DNA of 6,658 nucleotides, taken from positions 1-6,658 of the forward strand of contig CANRDG010000099.1 in the NCBI GenBank assembly GCA_947629275.1, given 5' to 3'. The notes under the pieces are model-generated. The model ran no database searches. It was given only the letters and a program-made list of their open reading frames with translations, and was not told the origin of the DNA. Positions 1 to 6,111 of this stretch are shown here, piece after piece; position 1 is the first letter of the stretch; each line of letters starts with the position of its first letter. The DNA comes from an uncultured Clostridia bacterium (GTDB lineage Bacteria; Bacillota; Clostridia; Oscillospirales; Ruminococcaceae). The translations under genes were made by a program, and so were the position numbers.

Positions 1-247
1 AGATATTGTCTTTTTTGCCTATGGGTTTGCCTGCGAGCTTGGGCAGTTTTTCGCCGCTGAGGCGCTTGTTATCAACTGCTTTTGCCTGCTCGATAGCTTC
101 GTCGGCGTTCACGGTAAGATACGCTTTTACCTTGCCGTCAACGCTGTTTATCCTGTCTATTATTGCTTGGGTCAGTTCGCAGGAGCTTATCTCTTTGCTT
201 TCAAGTTTTTCAGAAAGCTGCGCTGCTGTCATTTCATAAAGTTCCAT
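1..247 (-). CDS. gatA: Glutamyl-tRNA(Gln)/aspartyl-tRNA(Asn) amidotransferase subunit A, N-terminal part (cut by window edge)
   Basis: GatA is the glutaminase/amidase subunit of the cytoplasmic GatCAB complex. It releases ammonia from glutamine so that GatB can convert Glu-tRNA(Gln) to Gln-tRNA(Gln), and likewise for Asn. Only the first 82 codons are visible; the gene runs off the left end. The amidase-signature N-terminus is clear, with helix ELTQAIIDRIN, then KVKAYLTVN, then GKPIGKKDNI. Lys79, just before Asp80-Asn81, falls where the catalytic lysine of the Lys-Ser-Ser triad is known in characterised GatA proteins; the two serines lie outside the window. The residue before it is Lys rather than the usual hydrophobic residue, a mild variation. 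The ATG follows the gatC stop by 11 bases, and the AGGGGG ribosome site overlaps the gatC TAG codon, so translation is probably coupled. gatB is expected next, beyond the edge. Confidence 0.95.
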   Translation of the reverse strand, partial: MELYEMTAAQLSEKLESKEISSCELTQAIIDRINSVDGKVKAYLTVNADEAIEQAKAVDNKRLSGEKLPKLAGKPIGKKDNI

Positions 248-258
248 ACTGCCGCCCC

Positions 259-528
259 CTATTCTACCGTTTTGGGTACTACAAGGCAGCCTGCCTTGAC
301 CTGCGGAGCGTTCTTGAAAAGCTCCTCACGGGTAAATTTGCCTGTTTCCGCCTTGTCCTCGCGCAGCTGCATAACATTGTTTTCGTCAATAGCGAGGTCT
401 TCGCCCAGCTGCGGCAGGGTATTCACCATGTCAACAATGCCTTTCATTTCATTTTCAAACTTTGCAAACTCGTCGTCGCTTATTTTAAGGCGCGACAGCT
501 TTGCGATATGCCTGATGTCGATATCCAT
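259..528 (-). CDS. gatC: Glutamyl-tRNA(Gln)/aspartyl-tRNA(Asn) amidotransferase subunit C
   Basis: GatC is the small non-catalytic subunit that wraps around and stabilises GatA and GatB in the tRNA-dependent amidotransferase. The product has 89 residues, close to the usual length of about 95. It opens with the typical helix (DIRHIAKLSRLKISDDE) and ends with the family signature: LREDKAE near residues 55-61, EELFKNAPQV near 68-77, and the closing VPKTVE. The ATG at 528 has a GGAGG site about nine bases upstream. It lies 17 bases behind the ligA stop and 11 bases ahead of gatA, so it should share the ligA transcript. No odd features were seen. Confidence 0.97.
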   Translation of the reverse strand: MDIDIRHIAKLSRLKISDDEFAKFENEMKGIVDMVNTLPQLGEDLAIDENNVMQLREDKAETGKFTREELFKNAPQVKAGCLVVPKTVE

Positions 529-545
529 AAAACATTCCTCCGTGT

Positions 546-2525
546 TTATTTTGTCATTTCAAGAAATTCTTCTTCGCTTATTATCCTTATGCCGAGCTGC
601 TGTGCTTTTACAAGCTTACTGCCGGCGTCCTCGCCTGCAAGAACATAATCGGTATTTTTAGAGACCGAGCCTGCCGCCTTTCCGCCAAAACTCTCGATTA
701 TTTCTTTGGCTTCCTGACGTTTCATAGTCGGCAAAGTGCCGGTAAGCACAAACGTTTTGCCTGCAAATCTGTCATCTATCTTTTTGCCCTCGTAAACTGT
801 ATTCAGCCCGAATGACACGAGCCTGTCCACAAGTTCGTTAAAATGCGGCTCTTTGAAAGTATCTACCACCGACTGTGCCATAATTTCGCCGAAGCCGTCT
901 ATCTGCGCTATCTCATCGGCGGTGGCATTCCTTATATTTTCAAGGCTGCCGAACTTTTCGCACATCAGTTTTGCAGAAGCTTGTCCTATATTGCGTATGC
1001 CAAGACCGTATATAAGCCTGTCAAGCCCGTTGTTTTTGGAAGCCTGTATGGCGTTTACCAGATTTGAAGCAGACTTTTCTTTGAAGTTTTCCAAAGTCAG
1101 AAGCTTCTCCTCGGTAAGCTCGTAAAGGTCGGCAACCGATTTTATCAGACCGCTTTTCAGAAGCGCGTCAACTATTGCAGGTCCGAGTCCGTCTATATCC
1201 ATTGCGTTTTTAGAGGCAAAATGCACTATGCTGCGGTGAAGCTGTGCAGGGCATGAGGGGTCAATGCAGCGAATTGCCGCCTCGCTCTCGCTAACTTCAA
1301 GCTTGCTGCCGCACACGGGGCAATATTCGGGGTATTCAAAATGCGCTTGACTGCCTCTCTTTTCGGAAACGCACAACACCTCGGGAATTATATCCCCTGC
1401 CTTGCGCACGCGTATTATATCGCCGACCGCGATATTGCGCTCTATTATAAAGTCGCGGTTGTGCAGCGTTGCCCTTGAAACGCTCGTTCCTGCCAGAAAA
1501 ACAGGCTCAAACACCGCCACAGGCGTTACCGCGCCCGTTCTGCCTACGTTAAGTTCAACATCTAAAAGCTTTGTATCCTTTTCCTCGGGCGGGAATTTAT
1601 ATGCCACAGCCCAACGTGGATATTTTGCAGTAGAGCCGAACACTTCTCGCTGTGCAAGGTCATCAAGCTTTATAACAACGCCGTCTATATCGTAAGGCAG
1701 AGAAAATCTCTTCTCTCCTATTTTTTCTATTTTTGCTATGATCTCATCGGCTGTAGAAAACACTTCATACTCGGGTATAGCTTTGAAGCCGAGCTCTTTG
1801 AGCATATCGAGCGACTGCTTGTGCGAAGTTATCTCCTCGCCCTCTATCCTCTGAACGTTGAAACAGAATATATCGAGCTTGCGTTTTGCAGTTATTTTGG
1901 GGTCTTTCTGCCTAAGCGAACCTGCTGCCGCATTTCGCGGATTTTTGAAAGGCTGTTCGCCGTTAAGTTCTTGCTGCTCTACCGCCTGCTCGAAAGCCTT
2001 GCGCGGCATATACACCTCGCCTCTTACTTCTATCTGCTCAACTTCTCTTGAAAGTTTAAGAGGAATAGCGCCTATAGTCCGTATATTTGCGGTAACATCT
2101 TCGCCGATATTGCCGTCGCCGCGCGTAGAACCCCTTGTCAGCACGCCGTTTGTATATTCCAGCGAAACCGAAAGGCCGTCTATTTTAGGCTCGACGCAAA
2201 ACTTGGCATTTGGCAGTTCACCGCGCACCCTGTCAACAAAGGCGCGTACTTCATCATATGAAAAAACGTCCTGCAAACTTTCCATTCGCACGGTATGCTG
2301 CACCTTTTCAAAGCCCGAAAGTATCTCTCCGCCTACCCTGAGCGACGGGCTGTCTGCCCTTACAAGCTGCGGAAACTGCGCCTCCAGCTTACGCAGACGG
2401 TCGTTCATCATATCGTAATCATAGTCGTCTATCTGAGGCGAATCATACACATAATACAGCCGCGCATGGTAATTAAGAGTATCAACAAGTTCGTCTATTT
2501 CTTTCTTAGCCTCGCTTATATCCAT
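546..2525 (-). CDS. ligA: NAD-dependent DNA ligase LigA
   Basis: LigA seals nicks in duplex DNA using NAD+, joining Okazaki fragments and repair patches. The 659-residue product has the full domain set. Domain Ia is at about 1-65 (HARLYYVYDSP, DYDYD). The adenylation domain contains the nucleotidyl-lysine K114 in KIDG and DGVVIK at 281-286. The OB fold is at about 315-400. A Cys4 zinc finger uses C402, C405, C420 and C425. A helix-hairpin-helix region spans about 440-560, and the C-terminal BRCT domain spans about 583-659 (FAGKTFVLTGTL). All catalytic motifs are intact. A GTG at 2534 would add three residues, but it overlaps the AAAGGGG ribosome site; the ATG at 2525 sits eight bases after that site and is preferred. 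It is the first gene of a ligA-gatC-gatA operon with its own promoter. Confidence 0.99.
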   Translation of the reverse strand: MDISEAKKEIDELVDTLNYHARLYYVYDSPQIDDYDYDMMNDRLRKLEAQFPQLVRADSPSLRVGGEILSGFEKVQHTVRMESLQDVFSYDEVRAFVDRVRGELPNAKFCVEPKIDGLSVSLEYTNGVLTRGSTRGDGNIGEDVTANIRTIGAIPLKLSREVEQIEVRGEVYMPRKAFEQAVEQQELNGEQPFKNPRNAAAGSLRQKDPKITAKRKLDIFCFNVQRIEGEEITSHKQSLDMLKELGFKAIPEYEVFSTADEIIAKIEKIGEKRFSLPYDIDGVVIKLDDLAQREVFGSTAKYPRWAVAYKFPPEEKDTKLLDVELNVGRTGAVTPVAVFEPVFLAGTSVSRATLHNRDFIIERNIAVGDIIRVRKAGDIIPEVLCVSEKRGSQAHFEYPEYCPVCGSKLEVSESEAAIRCIDPSCPAQLHRSIVHFASKNAMDIDGLGPAIVDALLKSGLIKSVADLYELTEEKLLTLENFKEKSASNLVNAIQASKNNGLDRLIYGLGIRNIGQASAKLMCEKFGSLENIRNATADEIAQIDGFGEIMAQSVVDTFKEPHFNELVDRLVSFGLNTVYEGKKIDDRFAGKTFVLTGTLPTMKRQEAKEIIESFGGKAAGSVSKNTDYVLAGEDAGSKLVKAQQLGIRIISEEEFLEMTK

Positions 2526-2533
2526 AATACACA

Positions 2534-2540
2534 CCCCTTT
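2534..2540 (-). promoter_or_regulatory. Ribosome binding site deciding the ligA start
   Basis: On the minus strand AAAGGGG ends eight bases before the ATG at 2525. The alternative in-frame GTG at 2534 begins with the last G of this same motif, so it cannot use it. This favours the ATG. Confidence 0.75.
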
Positions 2541-2563
2541 ACAAAGCTTGCACTATCCTTATT

Positions 2564-2592
2564 AGTATAACACGATTTCTTATAAAATGCAA
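2564..2592 (-). promoter_or_regulatory. Sigma-A type promoter of the ligA-gatC-gatA operon
   Basis: On the minus strand the -10 box TATACT (2564-2569, five of six to consensus) is preceded by a 17-base spacer and a weak -35 box TTGCAT (2587-2592, only the TTG matches). The promoter begins six bases beyond the yunB stop codon, and no terminator lies between. The operon may therefore receive read-through from yunB as well as its own transcription. Confidence 0.65.
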
Positions 2593-2597
2593 GGTGT

Positions 2598-3203
2598 TTA
2601 TTCGGTAAAATACATCTGCGGAACGTCGCCGACGATGACTTTTTGCACGAGAGGTACGCTGCGGCTCACATTTACCGTGATATTTTGAGAGGGCATGACG
2701 GCTGCAAACGTTAGCGAAATTTCTGCCGAGAGTGAAAAACAGGTCTGGTTCACGCCTGCTTCTTCAAAGGTGTGGCGAAGCTCTACCTGCGGACTGCCGA
2801 CGGCGTAAATATCAACTCTTACATCGGGTCCGCTGCCGCTGAAAAAGCTGATACCCGTAAACGCTCCCAAAGGCACTTTTACATAGCTTTCAAGGTCGCG
2901 CTCAATTTTTACATTGAGAGAGGCAACAAGGTTTGCTGTTATTTTGCTGACCTGCGCGCTGTCAACGTAAAATCCTGAATCGCTTTCGCACAGCGTTTTT
3001 GAAAAGTCAAACTGCGACAGTACGTCTGCGACCGCGCTGTTGATTATATTCTCGCCTATGAGCGAACAATGGCTTTTGCAGATGATGTCGGCATACTGCT
3101 TTATTTTATAGTCTGCAAACAAAAATACAGCCGCTGTTATCACCGCCGCTAAGACAAGTACCCTTCTTAAAATCGCCGTTTTTCTTGTAACATATCTGCG
3201 CAC
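2598..3203 (-). CDS. yunB: Sporulation protein YunB family
   Basis: YunB in Bacillus subtilis is a mother-cell (sigma-E controlled) sporulation protein whose precise biochemical role is not known. This product has 201 residues if started at the GTG at 3203. A basic N-terminus (MRRYVTRKTAILRR) is followed by one membrane segment at about 14-30, so the rest should lie outside the cytoplasm. Recognised family features are VPLG at 110-113, FSGSGPDV at 121-128, GVNQT at 150-154 and a closing GDVPQMY at 192-198, close to the GEVPQFY ending I recall for the Bacillus protein. It is shorter than that protein (about 254), lacking its C-terminal tail. An upstream ATG at 3296 in frame would run through a terminator and has no support. 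It sits between a terminator and the ligA promoter, apparently as its own unit. Confidence 0.87.
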   Translation of the reverse strand: MRRYVTRKTAILRRVLVLAAVITAAVFLFADYKIKQYADIICKSHCSLIGENIINSAVADVLSQFDFSKTLCESDSGFYVDSAQVSKITANLVASLNVKIERDLESYVKVPLGAFTGISFFSGSGPDVRVDIYAVGSPQVELRHTFEEAGVNQTCFSLSAEISLTFAAVMPSQNITVNVSRSVPLVQKVIVGDVPQMYFTE

Positions 3204-3206
3204 GCT

Positions 3207-3214
3207 ATCACCCC
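3207..3214 (-). promoter_or_regulatory. Ribosome binding site supporting the GTG start of yunB
   Basis: On the minus strand GGGGTGAT (3214 to 3207) places its GGGG seven bases before the GTG at 3203. No ATG or TTG nearby in this frame has a comparable site, so GTG is taken as the start. Confidence 0.65.
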
Positions 3215-3254
3215 GATGTATATTATTCTTACGAACAAAATTAGGTGAAAAGAC

Positions 3255-3284
3255 AAGCAAAAAGCACGCCTGTAAAGACGTGCT
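3255..3284 (-). terminator. Rho-independent terminator after the metallophosphoesterase gene
   Basis: On the minus strand AGCACGTC (3284-3277), a six-base loop, and GGCGTGCT (3270-3263) form an eight-pair stem with one G-U pair. It is followed by a T-rich run TTTTTGCTTGTC. It starts four bases after the phosphoesterase stop codon and closes the BMP-phosphoesterase transcription unit before yunB. Confidence 0.85.
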
Positions 3285-3288
3285 GAAA

Positions 3289-3918
3289 TTATTCAATGCT
3301 CTCGCTCATGGTCTTTTCATAAAGTGCATCATAATCAAAAGTATAGGTGCGGTAGGCGTTTATCACCACGGTATCGTTATATGTACTGAGGCGAGGATAT
3401 TTTCGGCTGTAGTTCATATGCACATGACCGTGCACGAAATACTTCGGGCTGTACTTATCTATAAGCTCGCGGAAGACCTCAAAGCCCATATGGCACATAT
3501 CCTTGCCGTCGTGAAAATCAAACATCGGCGCGTGTGTGACGAGAATATCAAAACCACCGCTGCGCCGAAGCTTAAGCGCCAGTTTGCGGACGCGCTTTTT
3601 CATTTCTTTTTCGGTGTACTGATGCTCACCCGGGCTGTAGCGCATAGAGCCGCCGAGCCCCAGTATCCTCAGCCCGTTATGCACATATATCCTGTCCTCT
3701 ATGCTGTAGCAGCCCTCGGGAGGCACAGTGGCATAGCGTTCATCGTGGTTGCCGTGGACATACAAAAGAGGTGCTTTTGAAAATGTCTCGACAAAAGACA
3801 GATAGTGCGGATGCAGGTCGCCGCAGGCTATTATAAGCTCAATACCCTCGAGCTGTTCGGGAGTGTAATGATCCCAGAGATAGTCAGACTCCAGATCCGA
3901 CATGACCATGATCTTCAT
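3289..3918 (-). CDS. Calcineurin-like metallophosphoesterase
   Basis: This is a cytoplasmic metal-dependent phosphoesterase of 209 residues; the substrate cannot be read from the sequence. The metal-binding blocks are in order: SDLESD at 7-12, GDLH at 33-36, GNHD at 56-59, THAP at 128-131 and GHVH at 164-167. The first block has Asp8-x-Glu10 where most of the family has Asp-x-His; the other ligand and catalytic residues (D34, N57, H58, H129, H165, H167) are present, so activity is likely. No signal peptide is present. The ATG at 3918 follows AAGGAG with a seven-base spacer. It begins 43 bases after the BMP-domain gene with no promoter or terminator seen between, so the two are probably co-transcribed and end at the hairpin just downstream. 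Possible roles such as cyclic-nucleotide, phosphodiester or nucleotide hydrolysis are not resolved. Confidence 0.92.
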   Translation of the reverse strand: MKIMVMSDLESDYLWDHYTPEQLEGIELIIACGDLHPHYLSFVETFSKAPLLYVHGNHDERYATVPPEGCYSIEDRIYVHNGLRILGLGGSMRYSPGEHQYTEKEMKKRVRKLALKLRRSGGFDILVTHAPMFDFHDGKDMCHMGFEVFRELIDKYSPKYFVHGHVHMNYSRKYPRLSTYNDTVVINAYRTYTFDYDALYEKTMSESIE

Positions 3919-3961
3919 AGCTTTCTCCTTAAATTTTAAATATCCTGTTTTTTACTGTATT

Positions 3962-5896
3962 TTATCTGACTATATTTGCCTGTGAATTAAGTCCGTGCTG
4001 TGCCACAAAGCCTCTGTACTGAGGGGCAAGTTCTTCTACGTTGGGTATACGTCCGACAACGTTATCCAAAAGCCAGTCAAGCTGTATTATTTTGTTGGGA
4101 GAAAGTTCTTCGTCAGTGCCGACGAGTATTTTGCCGCTCTGCGCTCTCATAACGCCTGTGAACGGCGCAAACTCGCCGTTGGTTATTTTTTCGCGTATCA
4201 TCTTGACGAGTTTTTTAGTGCCGCTCGGCAGCCTTTCAGAGCAGGCTACATCTATAGTTCCCGATGACATTCCCCAGAAATAGTTGAGCGCCTGCGTTTC
4301 GTTTCGGTTGGCGTCGTTTTTCCAAGCGCCTATCATAATGGAATGCACCATTTCTTTATAGAGGATTCCCCAGTTCCACACGGGCGCGGCAAGTCTAAAG
4401 GATATGCCTCCGTACAGACCATACAGACCAAAGCCGCTGTCTTCTGAAAGCGGTGCGTTTATATCGCGGTCGGAGATGAGATCTATCTGCTTTGAGCGGA
4501 AATACTCGCAGGGGTCGTGGTCGATAAGAGTAGACCAGTCAAGATACACCAAAGCGCGCGGATTTACAAGTTTTACGCCAAGCGCAAAGGCATCTATCGA
4601 GGCAGGCGTGCCAAGTATCGGGTAGTCGGCAATGTAGCCGACACGCTCATTTTCAGTCATGGAACCTGCTATTATGCCCGTTATAAATTTTGCTTCGTAT
4701 ATTCGCAGGTAATATGTACGCAGCTGTTTATATGCGGTATTGAGCGAGCAGTTCATTATAATGCTTTCGGGGTGCGCTACCGCCATACGCATACTTACAG
4801 CATGATAAGCAGGAGACGTTGTAAAGATGACCTTACAGCCGTCCGCGATAGCTTTCTGAATGGTGCTTTCAGCTTCGGACTCGCTGCACACGAATGCTTT
4901 TGTTTCAATCGCGCTGCCGAACACATCTTCAATATATCTTCTGCCTATCTCGTGGTTATAGCTCCACGAGGAATTTTGCGGATCTCTTGGATAAAGAAAA
5001 GCTATCTTCAAAACGCTGCTGCCCACAAGCGGTATCATCTTTGTCAGCGCGACTTTCTTGCTGTCGTCTGTAGGGTGGAGTATTCGCAGGCTGGGGTTTT
5101 CATCTGCAAGCACGCGAAACTCGTCAAATATGCGGTCCATGTGTCTGTCTATTTCGGCAGAGGAGAGCCCTTTCAGAGTATCAAAGCTGTATATCTCTAT
5201 AAAATGCAAAAACGCATCGCCCGTTGTAAAGGGCAGCCTTTGCCAGTGCTTCTGAATATAATGCGTTTCAAATGACGAGTAGAGAAAGCGCACGTCTTTT
5301 CGCCTGTCTTCAGACCACAGAGGCGCTTTTTCGGTGCCTTCGTCAGCAGGGATAGCTTTCAAAAGCCTTGAATACGAGCCCTGCTGGCTCATAAGTATAT
5401 CGTATATGCCGGTGACTTTATAAAAATCAAGAAAATCGGCATAGACTTTATATTCCTGCTCCTCGGAGGGCTTGGGGAGGATACGCGTTACTGTGGCATC
5501 TATCTTTACCGCGCCGTTGAACTTTGAAACGCTCACGCGCTTGTTGCCCTCGACGACGTAAAACCTGTGCATATACTCAAATGCGATTATTGGGTCGCGA
5601 ACGCCCGTTTGCTGCACCGAATCGTAAAGCTCCGACCACTTGTTTGCAAACTCCGTTGAATACGCCAGAAGCGGCATAAAATTAGATGCGAACGCAGTTG
5701 TTCTCTCGGCTGATGCGGTGCCTGCGATAAGCGAGATAGGTATTTCAAGCTGCCCTAATGGTACTCTGCCGACTTCACCGCCGCCGCGAAGAAGATCTTC
5801 AAGCACGGGAAGATACGGATACTGACCTTTTGAAATTGCTGCTCTATATTGTTTTTCGGCTGCTTTCTGAGCCTTTAAATAATCTTGATAAGCCAT
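3962..5896 (-). CDS. Cytoplasmic protein with ParB-like and BMP/PnrA-like ligand-binding domains
   Basis: A 644-residue product with no signal peptide, lipobox or membrane segment. Its N-terminus is a charged helix (KAQKAAEKQYRAA), so it should be cytoplasmic. Residues about 95-140 look like a ParB/sulfiredoxin-type fold (DPIIAFEYMHRFYVVEGNKR, then VSVSKFNG and VTRIL), with GNKR where ParB proteins carry GERR. Residues about 160-290 are an unassigned, mostly helical linker. Residues about 295-590 resemble the BMP family (PnrA-type purine nucleoside binding): LKIAFLYPRDPQNSSW, then EAKFITGIIAGSMT, VGYIADYPILGTPASIDAF and NPRALVYLDWS. BMP proteins are usually exported lipoproteins of ABC importers, but no permease or ATPase gene is in view, which suggests sensing or regulation. 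The ATG at 5896 follows AAAGGG by seven bases. It has its own promoter. Databases may label it an ABC substrate-binding protein; I consider that name misleading. Confidence 0.85.
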   Translation of the reverse strand: MAYQDYLKAQKAAEKQYRAAISKGQYPYLPVLEDLLRGGGEVGRVPLGQLEIPISLIAGTASAERTTAFASNFMPLLAYSTEFANKWSELYDSVQQTGVRDPIIAFEYMHRFYVVEGNKRVSVSKFNGAVKIDATVTRILPKPSEEQEYKVYADFLDFYKVTGIYDILMSQQGSYSRLLKAIPADEGTEKAPLWSEDRRKDVRFLYSSFETHYIQKHWQRLPFTTGDAFLHFIEIYSFDTLKGLSSAEIDRHMDRIFDEFRVLADENPSLRILHPTDDSKKVALTKMIPLVGSSVLKIAFLYPRDPQNSSWSYNHEIGRRYIEDVFGSAIETKAFVCSESEAESTIQKAIADGCKVIFTTSPAYHAVSMRMAVAHPESIIMNCSLNTAYKQLRTYYLRIYEAKFITGIIAGSMTENERVGYIADYPILGTPASIDAFALGVKLVNPRALVYLDWSTLIDHDPCEYFRSKQIDLISDRDINAPLSEDSGFGLYGLYGGISFRLAAPVWNWGILYKEMVHSIMIGAWKNDANRNETQALNYFWGMSSGTIDVACSERLPSGTKKLVKMIREKITNGEFAPFTGVMRAQSGKILVGTDEELSPNKIIQLDWLLDNVVGRIPNVEELAPQYRGFVAQHGLNSQANIVR

Positions 5897-5927
5897 ATGT
5901 ACACCCTTTCAAATTTCGGCTAAGGGT

Positions 5928-5956
5928 ATTATAACACAAGGCTTTTCAAAAATCAA
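5928..5956 (-). promoter_or_regulatory. Sigma-A type promoter of the BMP-phosphoesterase unit
   Basis: On the minus strand a perfect -10 box TATAAT (5928-5933) is separated by exactly 17 bases from a -35 box TTGATT (5951-5956, four of six to consensus). Transcription would begin roughly 25 bases before the start codon at 5896. It points away from the sigma-factor promoter. Confidence 0.78.
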
Positions 5957-5958
5957 TT

Positions 5959-6000
5959 AAAAGACAATACAAACGATTTGGCACAAAAGGCTTGTCTTTT
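5959..6000. repeat. Perfect 9-base inverted repeat between the two divergent promoters (candidate operator)
   Basis: AAAAGACAA at 5959-5967 is matched exactly by TTGTCTTTT at 5992-6000, with 24 bases between. The left arm begins three bases from the -35 box of the minus-strand promoter, and the right arm ends 19 bases before the -35 box of the plus-strand promoter. Arm centres are 33 bases apart, close to three helical turns, which would suit a dimeric or looping regulator. Function is inference. Confidence 0.5.
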
Positions 6001-6002
6001 GT
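5983..6002. repeat. Short hairpin-forming inverted repeat overlapping the 9-base repeat
   Basis: ACAAAAG (5983-5989) and CTTTTGT (5996-6002) are perfectly complementary around a six-base loop. On the plus strand the hairpin is followed by ACATTTTT. The second arm overlaps the right arm of the larger inverted repeat, so the two pairings exclude each other. It is AT-rich and weak as an RNA stem. Confidence 0.4.
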
Positions 6003-6019
6003 ACATTTTTCCACATATA

Positions 6020-6048
6020 TTGAAAATAGCGGCAAAGTGTAATATAAT
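6020..6048 (+). promoter_or_regulatory. Sigma-A type promoter of the ECF sigma factor gene
   Basis: TTGAAA (6020-6025, four of six to consensus) and a perfect TATAAT (6043-6048) are 17 bases apart. The predicted transcript starts near 6055 and would have a leader of about 57 bases, in which I see no riboswitch-like structure. The boxes look like housekeeping ones, so there is no sign of sigma-factor self-activation from this promoter. Confidence 0.8.
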
Positions 6049-6111
6049 ATTTTGTGACGAGAGATAAGGTTTTTCCGTCTATATATACAGAGGGCGAAAG
6101 GAGCTGAAAAC

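Noticed and set aside
1858..2418. 186-codon plus-strand frame opposite ligA
   Set aside because: It lies wholly within the conserved ligA adenylation domain on the other strand, is Ser-rich, and has no recognisable motif.
3208..3250. Possible sigma-E promoter for yunB (TATACATC resembling a sigma-E -10 box)
   Set aside because: The -10 box would end about 11 bases from the GTG, so the transcript would start within or after the ribosome site, and no convincing -35 box lies at the right distance.
3204..3296. N-terminal extension of yunB to the in-frame ATG at 3296
   Set aside because: The extension would be encoded within the end of the phosphoesterase gene and its terminator, has no ribosome site, and the added residues lie ahead of the basic start and membrane segment expected for YunB.
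4412..4431. Short tandem repeat (TACAGACCA twice) inside the BMP-domain gene
   Set aside because: It simply encodes a Gly-Leu-Tyr doublet in frame; two copies are not evidence of a repeat element.
4517..5275. 252-codon plus-strand frame opposite the BMP-domain gene
   Set aside because: It is an antisense shadow of a clearly conserved gene, with no ribosome site and a cysteine/tyrosine-rich composition typical of non-coding frames.
6057..6080. Possible leader hairpin GACG...CGTC ahead of the sigma factor gene
   Set aside because: Only four pairs around a loop of about 15 bases, too weak to call a regulatory structure.
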